A stretch of 64,000 nucleotides of DNA from Verrucomicrobiia bacterium (lineage in GTDB: Bacteria; Verrucomicrobiota; Verrucomicrobiia; Limisphaerales; DASXHY01), in contig DASPIL010000091.1 in assembly GCA_035629175.1 (NCBI GenBank), forward strand, positions 112,875-176,874. Direction: 5' to 3'. Below, in pieces: positions 54,463-62,148 of the stretch. The notes below the pieces were generated by a model that saw only the letters and a list, made by a program, of their open reading frames with translations, was not told the origin of the DNA and searched no databases. The position numbers and the translations under genes are program-made. Positions within the stretch are counted from its first letter, which is position 1; each line of letters starts with the position of its first letter.

Positions 54463-54624
54463 GTCGGGTCAGGTCGTGCCGGGGCAACAGATTCTGGCGC
54501 ATTCGTTCTCTCTTTCCGCCTGGGAAAAGTCAAGCGCCTGGAGCGCCCCGTTTCACGGCGCTTCAGCGGTCGTGAGCAGGACGCGTAGACCGCCGCCATC
54601 GCATTCGCAAGTTACCGTGTTGAA

Positions 54625-54640
54625 GCGGCATGAATGCCGC
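54625..54640. repeat. GCGGCAT palindrome 3' of the GH16 gene
   Basis: A perfect 7-bp inverted repeat (gcggcat / atgccgc) with a 2-base loop, 9 bases beyond the GH16 stop. It shares 15 bases (gcatgaatgccgcgc) with the copy at 8020-8034 after kduD. Confidence 0.5.
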
Positions 54641-54649
54641 GCGCCTGTG

Positions 54650-56257
54650 CTACTCCAACAAACGAACCATGCGGAAAAAAGCGGCATCGTCGGCATTTTC
54701 GACAGGGACCGAAAGCACGCCGCCGTCGCCGGACGCGGTGGAAATCGGAGTCCAGACAGGATTATTGAGCTGATCTTTGGCCTGCAGCTGGTAAGGGATG
54801 CCGAGGCAGGTAGGGTACCGGAAATGCATCCCGTTCTCATTCAATGCAAAGGAAGCTAACGCAGGAACTTCAGTGACCGGGTCGAGTTCCACGCGGAGAT
54901 CGTCAAAAGAAACTGAACCGCTGGCCGAGGCGGGCTGGCGGAAAACAACCTGATACCGCATCGCGCTGGTATTCGCGGGCGCAATCAGGTTGGTCACCGT
55001 TCCGATCACGGCAGAGTTAGCAGGGTTCAACTGAATATCCACCCGCAGCCGGACCCAGCTGCCCGGCGGCGACGCGGAATCGAGGAATCTCGAGCGATAC
55101 AAGGCCAGCACGTTTGCAGCGGCATCGCGGAACGACAATTCAACCCACGCGGAATTGGCTCCCGCGATACGATCGTTTCCAGGTGTGAACGCCCACGCAT
55201 CCGCCCGACCCACCTGGCCGGGTTCGACCGTTCTATCCTGGAAAATGCCGGAATAGTTTTCCGTTCCGTTGAACCGGCCGAACACCTTGAACGAATGATT
55301 TCCGCTGTGGACGGCCCCGGATTTGATGGTTTGATGAAGTGTGTTGAACCCGGCGCCATAGGGCGTCCAAGACGATAGCGAACCGGTTTCGAATCCCGCA
55401 TTGATCAGGGCATTGGTGTTCGGCGAGGTTAGCGCCGCTGGCGCATACACGCGGACGTAGTCAACGGTCATGCGTTGCGGGAACACGGTTGTCGCATCCG
55501 GATATCCGGGCCAGTTGCCGCCAACTGCGAGGTTAAGGATCAGGAATTGCGGATCTGTGAACACCCAAGCGGCTCCTGTGGGAAGGCTCGCCGGCGTAAC
55601 GCTAAAATACTGCTGGCCGTCCACGAACCACTGGATTGAGTTGGTCGTCCACTCGACGGCGTAGACATGGAAGTCATCAGCAAAGGGAGCGTTGTTCGCC
55701 AGCGAATAGGGTCCGCCGACTGCGTTGCCGCCGGAGTATCCGGGGCCGTGAATTGTGCCATGAACGATGGTGGGTTCCTTGCCGATGTTTTCCAGGATAT
55801 CGATTTCTCCGCATGACGGCCAACCGGCCGAGGCGATGTTGGTTCCGAGCATCCAGAACGCAGGCCAGATGCCCTGCCCTCGGGGAATCTTAATCCGCGC
55901 CTCAATGCGTCCGTAGCGCCACGACCATTTCCCCTGTGTTTTCAGCCGGGCAGAGGTGTAGCTGCTGCTCGCAAAATTTTCCTGGCGCGCCTCAATCACG
56001 AGATGTCCGTCCTCGATTCGCGAGTTGTTCGTGCGAGACGTGTAATACTGCCATTCGTTGTTGCCCCATCCGCTGGCGCCGATGTCGTAAACCCAATTGG
56101 AAGAGGCGGGCGCACTGCCGTTCGGTTGCGAGAACTCGTCTGACCAGATCAACGTCCATCCAACAGGAGCCTGCGCCGACAGAAATTGTGGAACAAAGCT
56201 GGCGCACGCCAGCAGGACGGCCAAACGCGTTCGAAGCCTCTGAAACGATGCAATCAT
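54650..56257 (-). CDS. Secreted GH16-family endo-beta-glucanase (laminarinase-like) with binding module
   Basis: A 535-residue exported enzyme (signal peptide about 1-28). The GH16 domain (about 30-275) has LIWSDEFSQPNGSAPASSNW, WSWRYGRIEARIKIPRGQGIWPAFWMLG and the catalytic CGEIDILENIG (the ExDxxE motif, about residues 150-155). The strand LILNLAVGGNWPG and the end TVDYVRVY close the domain. A carbohydrate-binding-like domain follows (about 285-455, INAGFETGSLSSWTPYG through SVSFDDLRVEL). The C-terminal 65 residues (MHFRYPTCLGIPYQLQAKD, AFFRMVRL) are the FFRL-type module. It should cut beta-1,3- or mixed-linked glucans outside the cell. It is transcribed after the BNR_4 gene with a 64-base gap. 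Confidence 0.94.
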   Translation of the reverse strand: MIASFQRLRTRLAVLLACASFVPQFLSAQAPVGWTLIWSDEFSQPNGSAPASSNWVYDIGASGWGNNEWQYYTSRTNNSRIEDGHLVIEARQENFASSSYTSARLKTQGKWSWRYGRIEARIKIPRGQGIWPAFWMLGTNIASAGWPSCGEIDILENIGKEPTIVHGTIHGPGYSGGNAVGGPYSLANNAPFADDFHVYAVEWTTNSIQWFVDGQQYFSVTPASLPTGAAWVFTDPQFLILNLAVGGNWPGYPDATTVFPQRMTVDYVRVYAPAALTSPNTNALINAGFETGSLSSWTPYGAGFNTLHQTIKSGAVHSGNHSFKVFGRFNGTENYSGIFQDRTVEPGQVGRADAWAFTPGNDRIAGANSAWVELSFRDAAANVLALYRSRFLDSASPPGSWVRLRVDIQLNPANSAVIGTVTNLIAPANTSAMRYQVVFRQPASASGSVSFDDLRVELDPVTEVPALASFALNENGMHFRYPTCLGIPYQLQAKDQLNNPVWTPISTASGDGGVLSVPVENADDAAFFRMVRLLE

Positions 56258-56321
56258 GACGTGAGAGCGTTGTCGTTGTGTCTCGCAGCGACTAGCTCCC
56301 CAAGTGGGTAGTCTTCACCAG

Positions 56322-58520
56322 CTAGGGATGTCGCAGACGATAAAACACGGCTTCCGCCAATGGATCGATGCCGACGACAGCCTGCGTGACGAGGCTCGTC
56401 CCGCTGACGTCGTGCCAGTCCGTTGTCAGGCCGAAGTCCAATGCGTTCGTCTGCGATTGCAGCACCCATCCAATGTGCGTTTCGGGCCAGGAAATCCAAA
56501 GGCTTGCTCCGTCCGCGCTGGCGTTCACCTTGGCGGCCGTGGAGCTCGTTGCGCGCGAGTAGCCGACGCCATCGTACCACGTCCGAAGGTTCCAGCCATT
56601 CGCCATTCCCGCCCGCGCGGCGGGGTCGTCATCCACATACACCTCAATCTTCCCCTCTGCATCCGCAACAGCAAATCCAAGGGGTGCCTGCTGCAACGTG
56701 CGATCCGCTTCGGTGATCAACGGTGGATTGCTGAACTCAGACGCGACCGGCGTGGGGTGGGTCGAATTGGCGAACAGCGGCAAGGATCCGCCAAGATTAG
56801 TCAGGCCCGCGCGCAGCCGCCAATCCTGAGATCCGGCGGCACTCCAGAAATAGGCGTAGATGTTGTAGACCACACCCGGAGTCAAACCGCTGATGGTTGT
56901 TTTTAGAGTCGGTGTGTCTTCGCTGTTTCCGTTCGCAGCATTGCCGGCAGCCGATGTGTCGCCTCCCGATTCAAAAGTGGTCGCCGAGTTTCCCAGGGTT
57001 CGCAGGCGCCAGACGCCGTCGGTTCCGCTGGATGTCGCGGGGGGATTCAACACGCCCCCGCTTGCCAGCGTGGTATTGCCTGACATTCCGGTGGTCGCAT
57101 CCACGTAAGTAATCAGCGGCGCGGGAGCAGGCGTTGGAACCCGTGTGGAAAAGAGACCCACGAGAGATGTGGAATACGACGTGTAGGTGGAATAATTTCC
57201 CTGAAACCAAATGACGCAAGGCTCGCCGCCATTGCGCCGCGGAATATAGGGACGCAGGTTGTCGACTGTCGAGTTGTGTGTCACCTGCGTCCAATCAAAC
57301 GTTAAACCGCCGTCGCTCGTCACGCCCCGCCAGAGTTCGTATCGTTCGGCTGCGCGCAACGGAACGTTGGCGGTATTCGCGAGGTTGAATGGATCAGCGG
57401 CGTTGCTGGAAATGTAGATGACATTGGGATCCTTCGGATCAACACAAATGCCGCCCGCGTAATCGTCTTCAGCCGAATATAGCGGCCGCCCTGCATGAGC
57501 AATGAAGCGCTTCTGCCAGTTCGTTCCAGTCCATCGCGCGTAATAGTAATAGATTCGATCGTCGAACCAGTTTCCTCCCATCACGTTGTCGCGCTGAACT
57601 GTGAACACGCACACTGGCTGATTATTGGTGTGGGTTGCTGTTTCCCAGCACCAGGCGCGGGCGGTGGGAATCCATTGATTGGGATCGCTTTGTGCAGCGG
57701 CACTGTACTGGTAGATCACCGATCCACGCTCGCCGGAATCGTGGAGGATTGGCAGGTTGGAAAAGCTTTTGACGACGGTTCCGTCGGTTTTGTGGTAAGC
57801 GCCATCCCGATAGTAGAGATGATACAGCGAGTTTGCGACATCGCGCGGATGGCCATCCGTGTAGAGAAAGTCGATGCGGTTTTCGTAGTCGGACGAGTAC
57901 TTCACGTAAGGACGAACCGAGCCGCCCGTGCCAGCCTGGATAAACAGGCGGGGCGACGTCCAATTGCTTCCGCCATTGGTTGACACATATACCGTGGGAT
58001 TGAAGTTCAGGTTGCGGCAGTAGTTGTAGATTGTGCCTGCCTCAGCAGAAAGCTGGAACGGATTGGCGTAGGTCATCCCTGCGCCGCTCGATGGAATCCG
58101 TTGTTCGGATGTCCAATCGGCCGGAGTGGCGGGCTCGGGAGACGTGGAAAGGCGATAGGCAAAAAACTGGTCAGAAATGTGCCGCGCATAAATCGCGAGC
58201 AGCCCGCCGTCTCGTTTCGAAAGCAGGCCCGGGTTGTTGTGATCGTCCAGTTGCGTGAAGTCTGAAGCCCAGAGGTTGGTGCCGATGCCTGTGCCGAGGT
58301 CGAAAACGCCGAGGGCACTTTTTCCGTCGGCTGCGCGAACGAACCCGAAGTAGAGCTTCCCATTGTGGAACAGCGCGCGCGGATCGTTGTACCAGGTCCA
58401 CGCTCCATCCCGTGCAATGGTCGCGAAATTTGTCTGAGCCACCGTGCCAGGAGCTGCCGCCAGATGAAGCAGGGCAGCAAGGAGGATCAGTCGAATGGCG
58501 GGATCGAGGCGGGATTTCAT
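56322..58520 (-). CDS. Secreted BNR_4-type beta-propeller protein (putative polysaccharide lyase or glycosidase)
   Basis: A 732-residue exported protein (signal peptide about 1-29). Residues about 30-460 are a BNR_4-type seven-bladed propeller (ARDGAWTWYNDPRALFHNGKLYFGFVR, LDDHNNPGLLSKRDGGLLAIYA, STNGGSNWTSPRLF, AEDDYAGGICVDPKDPNVIYISSN). This fold is found in PL24/PL25 ulvan lyases and GH145 rhamnosidases; I cannot assign the substrate. A second domain (about 470-655, TYVDATTGMSGNTTLASGG through TWYDGVGYS) is homologous to the whole of the next protein upstream (58612). The last 70 residues are the FYRL-type module (LWISWPETHIGWVLQSQ). The stretch between it and the PEP-CTERM gene holds a terminator. 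Confidence 0.88.
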   Translation of the reverse strand: MKSRLDPAIRLILLAALLHLAAAPGTVAQTNFATIARDGAWTWYNDPRALFHNGKLYFGFVRAADGKSALGVFDLGTGIGTNLWASDFTQLDDHNNPGLLSKRDGGLLAIYARHISDQFFAYRLSTSPEPATPADWTSEQRIPSSGAGMTYANPFQLSAEAGTIYNYCRNLNFNPTVYVSTNGGSNWTSPRLFIQAGTGGSVRPYVKYSSDYENRIDFLYTDGHPRDVANSLYHLYYRDGAYHKTDGTVVKSFSNLPILHDSGERGSVIYQYSAAAQSDPNQWIPTARAWCWETATHTNNQPVCVFTVQRDNVMGGNWFDDRIYYYYARWTGTNWQKRFIAHAGRPLYSAEDDYAGGICVDPKDPNVIYISSNAADPFNLANTANVPLRAAERYELWRGVTSDGGLTFDWTQVTHNSTVDNLRPYIPRRNGGEPCVIWFQGNYSTYTSYSTSLVGLFSTRVPTPAPAPLITYVDATTGMSGNTTLASGGVLNPPATSSGTDGVWRLRTLGNSATTFESGGDTSAAGNAANGNSEDTPTLKTTISGLTPGVVYNIYAYFWSAAGSQDWRLRAGLTNLGGSLPLFANSTHPTPVASEFSNPPLITEADRTLQQAPLGFAVADAEGKIEVYVDDDPAARAGMANGWNLRTWYDGVGYSRATSSTAAKVNASADGASLWISWPETHIGWVLQSQTNALDFGLTTDWHDVSGTSLVTQAVVGIDPLAEAVFYRLRHP

Positions 58521-58556
58521 GCGCGGAACGCGAGTTTGATTTCGGTTTTACAGGAA

Positions 58557-58586
58557 AAAGGACGCCAAAGCTGATTGGCGTCCTTT
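58557..58586 (-). terminator. Intrinsic terminator after the PEP-CTERM gene
   Basis: A perfect 12-bp inverted repeat (aaaggacgccaa / ttggcgtccttt) with a 6-base loop. On the minus strand the stem is followed by TTTTTCC, a proper U-tract. It lies 25 bases beyond the stop of the PEP-CTERM gene and ends its transcript before the BNR_4 gene. Confidence 0.9.
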
Positions 58587-58611
58587 GTGAATCTACCCTC
58601 CGACGCAGTGG

Positions 58612-59340
58612 TTACTTTCGGCGGCGCGCCAGCATCCCTGCGAGGCCGAGGCCGAACAGCGCGATCGAGGATGGCTCAGGAACGACGGAGAAGCCGACGC
58701 CATCAAACCAGGTGCGGTTGTTGACGGTTGTCGCGGGTGAATAGTCATCGATGAACACCTGCAACGTGCCGTTGTTCACCACGGCCTGCCCGAGATAAGC
58801 CTCCCACAGGTTGCGGCTGTTTTCCGTGAATAGGGTCGGCGCGACGTCAAAGCCGTCGCCCGAGGTGACCTGCGTTGCGATCTGCATTCCGGGTTCGTTG
58901 ACGGGAGTTGTGACCACGCCGAGAACGCGGCTGTAGAGCTGGAGTTCTTCAGCGGTGTTTTGAAGCCCGGCACGCAGGAGCCATTGCTGCTGGTTATCGG
59001 CTGTCTCGGTTCCGGGTGACCAGAAGTAGGCGTAGATATTGTAGGTGCCGTTGGCGAGGGAAAGATTGACGGCGAGGCGCGGGGCATTTTCCCCGGCGGA
59101 TTCGCCCTGGGATTCAAACACATTGCCGCCGCTGGCGAATGTGGTTCGTTCCTCCCACAGTTGATCGGCGCCGGTGGTGCCGTTGAGTGGAGGAGAGAAC
59201 AAGCCACCATTGGCAAGGGTGGTATTCCCCGCCGCGCCGGAAGTGGCATTCACGAAGGTTTTTTGCGCCGAGGCGCTCGACACGCAAGCGCCCAACACTG
59301 TGGACAGCGCGAGCAATCGGATCTGGTTTAGGTTGAACAT
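58612..59340 (-). CDS. PEP-CTERM-anchored protein with a carbohydrate-associated domain
   Basis: A 242-residue exported protein (signal peptide MFNLNQIRLLALSTVLGACVSSASA). Residues about 28-215 form one domain homologous to the second domain of the BNR_4 protein at 56322: TFVNATSGAAGNTTLANGG, YNIYAYFWSPG, WLLRAGL and TWFDGVGFS align. The C-terminus VVPEPSSIALFGLGLAGMLARRRK is a PEP-CTERM signal: VPEP, a hydrophobic helix and a basic tail. This means sorting by an exosortase, which must be encoded elsewhere. The ATG at 59340 has an AGGAAA ribosome binding site. Neighbouring glycan genes suggest a glycan-binding job, which is inference. Confidence 0.9.
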   Translation of the reverse strand: MFNLNQIRLLALSTVLGACVSSASAQKTFVNATSGAAGNTTLANGGLFSPPLNGTTGADQLWEERTTFASGGNVFESQGESAGENAPRLAVNLSLANGTYNIYAYFWSPGTETADNQQQWLLRAGLQNTAEELQLYSRVLGVVTTPVNEPGMQIATQVTSGDGFDVAPTLFTENSRNLWEAYLGQAVVNNGTLQVFIDDYSPATTVNNRTWFDGVGFSVVPEPSSIALFGLGLAGMLARRRK

Positions 59341-59512
59341 AGGTTTCCTGGGTTGCTTTGACCGCATTGCACGGCAGAGTTGTATCCGCCGGGTTCCAGA
59401 GGGTTCTGATGCTCCGGAATGCCAAGAGACTACGCCGGGTGTGGCTCGCGTCGCCAATCACCTTTTGGGTGAAAAAATCTCGGGTGAACAACGGAGGCAG
59501 ATCCCGCAGAAC

Positions 59513-59821
59513 TTACGCGATGAGCTGATCGTGCACCAACTCACACAGGCGGATCGTGAGCTGGTCCTTCATCCCGTAGAAAACGCACTGGCCCTCCTTC
59601 TTGCGTGTCAGGATCCCGGCCGCCGCCAATAGCGCCAGATGCTTTGAGACGTTTGCCTGGGTCGCGCCGACCGCAGTCACGATATCATTGACACTGAGGG
59701 GCCCGCGGCAGAGCGCCTGGAGAATCTTCAGCCGCATCGGCTCGCCCAGAAGGCGAAAATGTTGCGCAATACCTTCAAGCTCGCCATCCGTCAGAAGCCG
59801 CTTCTGTTTACCTGTTGCCAT
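59513..59821 (-). CDS. ArsR-family transcriptional regulator (YgaV/BigR-like)
   Basis: A 102-residue winged-helix regulator: FRLLGEPMRLKILQALCRGPLSVNDIV, then the recognition helix in TQANVSKHLALLAAAGILTRKKEGQCVFYGM. The metal-site ELCVC motif of arsenic sensors is absent. There are cysteines at about 38, 79 and 93; two of them lie roughly where the persulfide-sensing pair of BigR/SqrR is found, though not in the exact spacing. It is divergent from a YgaP-like membrane rhodanese gene, the same pairing as ygaV-ygaP of E. coli. It probably represses that operon and itself and releases DNA in response to sulfide or sulfane sulfur. Confidence 0.9.
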   Translation of the reverse strand: MATGKQKRLLTDGELEGIAQHFRLLGEPMRLKILQALCRGPLSVNDIVTAVGATQANVSKHLALLAAAGILTRKKEGQCVFYGMKDQLTIRLCELVHDQLIA

Positions 59822-59848
59822 ATGCCTATATGGTTATATGATCATTCC
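59822..59848. promoter_or_regulatory. 27-base divergent regulatory region with AT-rich palindromic repeats
   Basis: Only 27 bases separate the two start codons. They contain repeated ATATG/CATAT halves (tatgcctatatggttatatga), much more AT-rich than the surroundings. The likely ArsR operator is here, overlapping one or both promoters, which must extend into the coding regions. Confidence 0.55.
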
Positions 59849-60448
59849 ATGATTAAGGAGTCAAAGCAATCACCGCGATCGATCAGCGTCGCGGAACTCG
59901 CCCGCGTGGTTTCGGCTGGCCATTCCGTGAACCTTCTCGATGTCCGGACCCCTGCGGAGCACGGGTCTGTGCATATCCCTGGATCCCGCTTGAGTCCATT
60001 GGACCAGCTCTCTGCCGACGCCTGTCTGCACGAACGGAAGGCAGATGACAATCCGCTTTATGTGCTTTGCCAATCGGGAAGCCGGGCGCGCCGGGCCATT
60101 GAGCGGCTGGAGCAGGAGGGAATTCGCAATGCCCTTCTCGTCGAAGGGGGAATCCAGGCATGGATCGATGCCGGCCTGCCCGTTGTGCGCGGAACCTCGC
60201 AGGTGCTGCCGCTCATGCGGCAGGTGCAGGTGGTTGTGGGACTGATCTCAGCCGCGGGCGCCATTCTCGCTCTGGCGGTGGATCTGCGGTTCGCCGTGAT
60301 TCCACTGCTGATGGGCGCGGGCCTCCTGTTCGCCGGCCTGACCGGAACTTGCGGACTTGCGCTTGTCCTCGCGCGGATGCCGTGGAATCAGACGAGCCTG
60401 CCGCCACAGCCAGGCTGCTGCGGTGCGAACCGTCCGGGAGATCTATGA
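59849..60448 (+). CDS. YgaP-like membrane rhodanese
   Basis: A 199-residue protein. The N-terminal rhodanese domain (about 10-105) has VNLLDVRTPAEHGSVHIPGS and the active loop LCQSGSRARRA with Cys at about 74. The C-terminal part (about 125-180) has two membrane helices (VVVGLISAAGAILALAVDL and IPLLMGAGLLFAGLTGTCGLALVL) of the DUF2892 kind. This is the layout of E. coli YgaP, a membrane sulfurtransferase. The stop overlaps the next start (ATGA), so it is translated with the CoA-disulfide-reductase-like protein. The ATG at 59849 is the conventional start; an earlier in-frame ATG at 59822 would leave no promoter space. Confidence 0.92.
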   Translation: MIKESKQSPRSISVAELARVVSAGHSVNLLDVRTPAEHGSVHIPGSRLSPLDQLSADACLHERKADDNPLYVLCQSGSRARRAIERLEQEGIRNALLVEGGIQAWIDAGLPVVRGTSQVLPLMRQVQVVVGLISAAGAILALAVDLRFAVIPLLMGAGLLFAGLTGTCGLALVLARMPWNQTSLPPQPGCCGANRPGDL

Positions 60449-62115
60449 AAGCAACGCGTCGAATCCTCATTGTAGGCGGCGTTGCCGGTGGCGCGTCAGC
60501 GGCTGCAAGGGCGCGCCGGGTGGATGAAAAGGCCGAGATTCACCTTTTCGAGCGCGGCGCATTTATTTCATTCGCGAACTGCGGCCTCCCTTATTTCATT
60601 GCCGGGGAAATCGATGATCGATCGAAGCTGATCATCATGACCCCGGAGAAGCTTTGGGAAAGGTCGCGGATTCACGCTCACGTGCGGCATGAAGTCCTCG
60701 CGATCAACCGTGCCGCCAAAACCATTCGGGTGAAAGGCCCTGATGGCGCCGAGCGCGACGAGCACTACGATCGTTTGATCCTTAGCCAGGGTGCGAAGCC
60801 TATTGTTCCGCCGATCCCTGGAATCGATCTTCCGCATGTGTTCACCTTGCGAGACATTCCCGACATGGATCGCATTGCCGCGTTTCTGGAACACAAACGC
60901 CCGCGCCGCGCCGTCGTCATTGGTGGAGGATTCATCGGAATCGAAATGGCCGAAGCGTTTCATCGCCGGGGACTTCACGTGACGATCGTTGAACGGAATC
61001 GCCATATTCTGCCGCTGCTGGATTCGGACATGGCAGAACACCTGAAGGGACAGGTCGAGCGGCCGGATTTCTGCTTCCGTCCCAACTCCCAGGCGGCGCG
61101 ATTCACGGCGCAGGGCGTTGAATTCGAGGACGGGACAAAGCTTGAAGCTGATCTTGTTTTGCTCAGTGTGGGGGTAAAAGCCGAGGTCGAGATGGCCCGC
61201 CTGGCTGGATTGGAAATTGGAATTACAGGCGGCGTGAAAACCAATGGGCGCATGGAGTCATCGGATCCCGATATTTTTGCGGTTGGAGACGCGGCGGAAA
61301 CGGCCCACGCATTGACGGGAGCGAGGGCCAGGATCGCTCTGGCAGGACCGGCGAATCGCCAGGGCAGAATTGCCGGGGCCAATGCGGCGGGAGGGCGAAT
61401 GACTTACGCGGGCGCGCTGGGAACATCGATTGTGCGGGTCCTTAACATCACGGCGGGCTTCACAGGTTTGAACACGGCCCAGGCAAGTCGTGCAGGCTTC
61501 AGCCACTTCACCAGCCTCACGCGGGATTATGACCACGCCCATTATTACCCCGGAGCAAAGCCGGTGTTGATAAAGCTCGTTGCAGAGGAGGGCAGCGGCC
61601 GGTTGCTGGGCGCCCAGGTTTTAGGCGAGCAAGGAGTGGACAAACGGGTGGATGTGTTCGCAACGGCAATCGCGGCGCGCATGACGGTATTCGACCTTGA
61701 AAACCTCGACCTCGCCTACTCACCGCCTTTCGGCGCGGCCAACGATCCGGTCAATGTCGCGGGGTTCGTCGCCGGGCATATCGCGCGCGGGGATATCCGA
61801 ACGGTGGCTCCCGAAAGCTGGGCGCCGGACGGCGAATTCCTTCTGGATGTGCGCGATGCCGATGAAGTGCGGGAAACCGGCCGGTTGGAGAATGCGGTCA
61901 ATATTCCGTTACCCGAACTGCGCGGCCGGCTGGACGAACTGCCGCGGGACCGGCGGATCGTCACCTATTGTCAGAAAGGACAGAGGGGATATCTGGCAGC
62001 CTGCGCCTTGAACGGCCGGGGTTTTGAAAATGTGGCCAACCTTCGTGGCGGATTTTTGCACGCACGTTTGAATGGACATGCCGCGTTTGCCGCAGAGCGT
62101 CCGACTGAATCTTAG
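60445..62115 (+). CDS. CoA-disulfide reductase / NADH-dependent persulfide reductase with C-terminal rhodanese
   Basis: A 556-residue flavoprotein. The FAD motif is ILIVGGVAGGASAA; the active-site cysteine lies in ISFANCGLPYF (about C46); the NAD motif is AVVIGGGFIGIEMAEAF. The pyridine-nucleotide-disulfide dimerisation domain reads LDLAYSPPFGAANDPVN. A C-terminal rhodanese (about 465-545) has FLLDVRDADEVRETG and the active loop YCQKGQRGY with Cys at about 509. This is the CoADR-RHD/Npsr architecture that reduces CoA persulfide or polysulfide. With the membrane rhodanese and the ArsR regulator it forms a sulfane-sulfur handling unit. A GGGAG ribosome binding site lies inside the preceding gene. 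Confidence 0.94.
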   Translation: MKATRRILIVGGVAGGASAAARARRVDEKAEIHLFERGAFISFANCGLPYFIAGEIDDRSKLIIMTPEKLWERSRIHAHVRHEVLAINRAAKTIRVKGPDGAERDEHYDRLILSQGAKPIVPPIPGIDLPHVFTLRDIPDMDRIAAFLEHKRPRRAVVIGGGFIGIEMAEAFHRRGLHVTIVERNRHILPLLDSDMAEHLKGQVERPDFCFRPNSQAARFTAQGVEFEDGTKLEADLVLLSVGVKAEVEMARLAGLEIGITGGVKTNGRMESSDPDIFAVGDAAETAHALTGARARIALAGPANRQGRIAGANAAGGRMTYAGALGTSIVRVLNITAGFTGLNTAQASRAGFSHFTSLTRDYDHAHYYPGAKPVLIKLVAEEGSGRLLGAQVLGEQGVDKRVDVFATAIAARMTVFDLENLDLAYSPPFGAANDPVNVAGFVAGHIARGDIRTVAPESWAPDGEFLLDVRDADEVRETGRLENAVNIPLPELRGRLDELPRDRRIVTYCQKGQRGYLAACALNGRGFENVANLRGGFLHARLNGHAAFAAERPTES

Positions 62116-62148
62116 GCAGGCGTGCCACATCCGGTGCTAAATTCCGGC

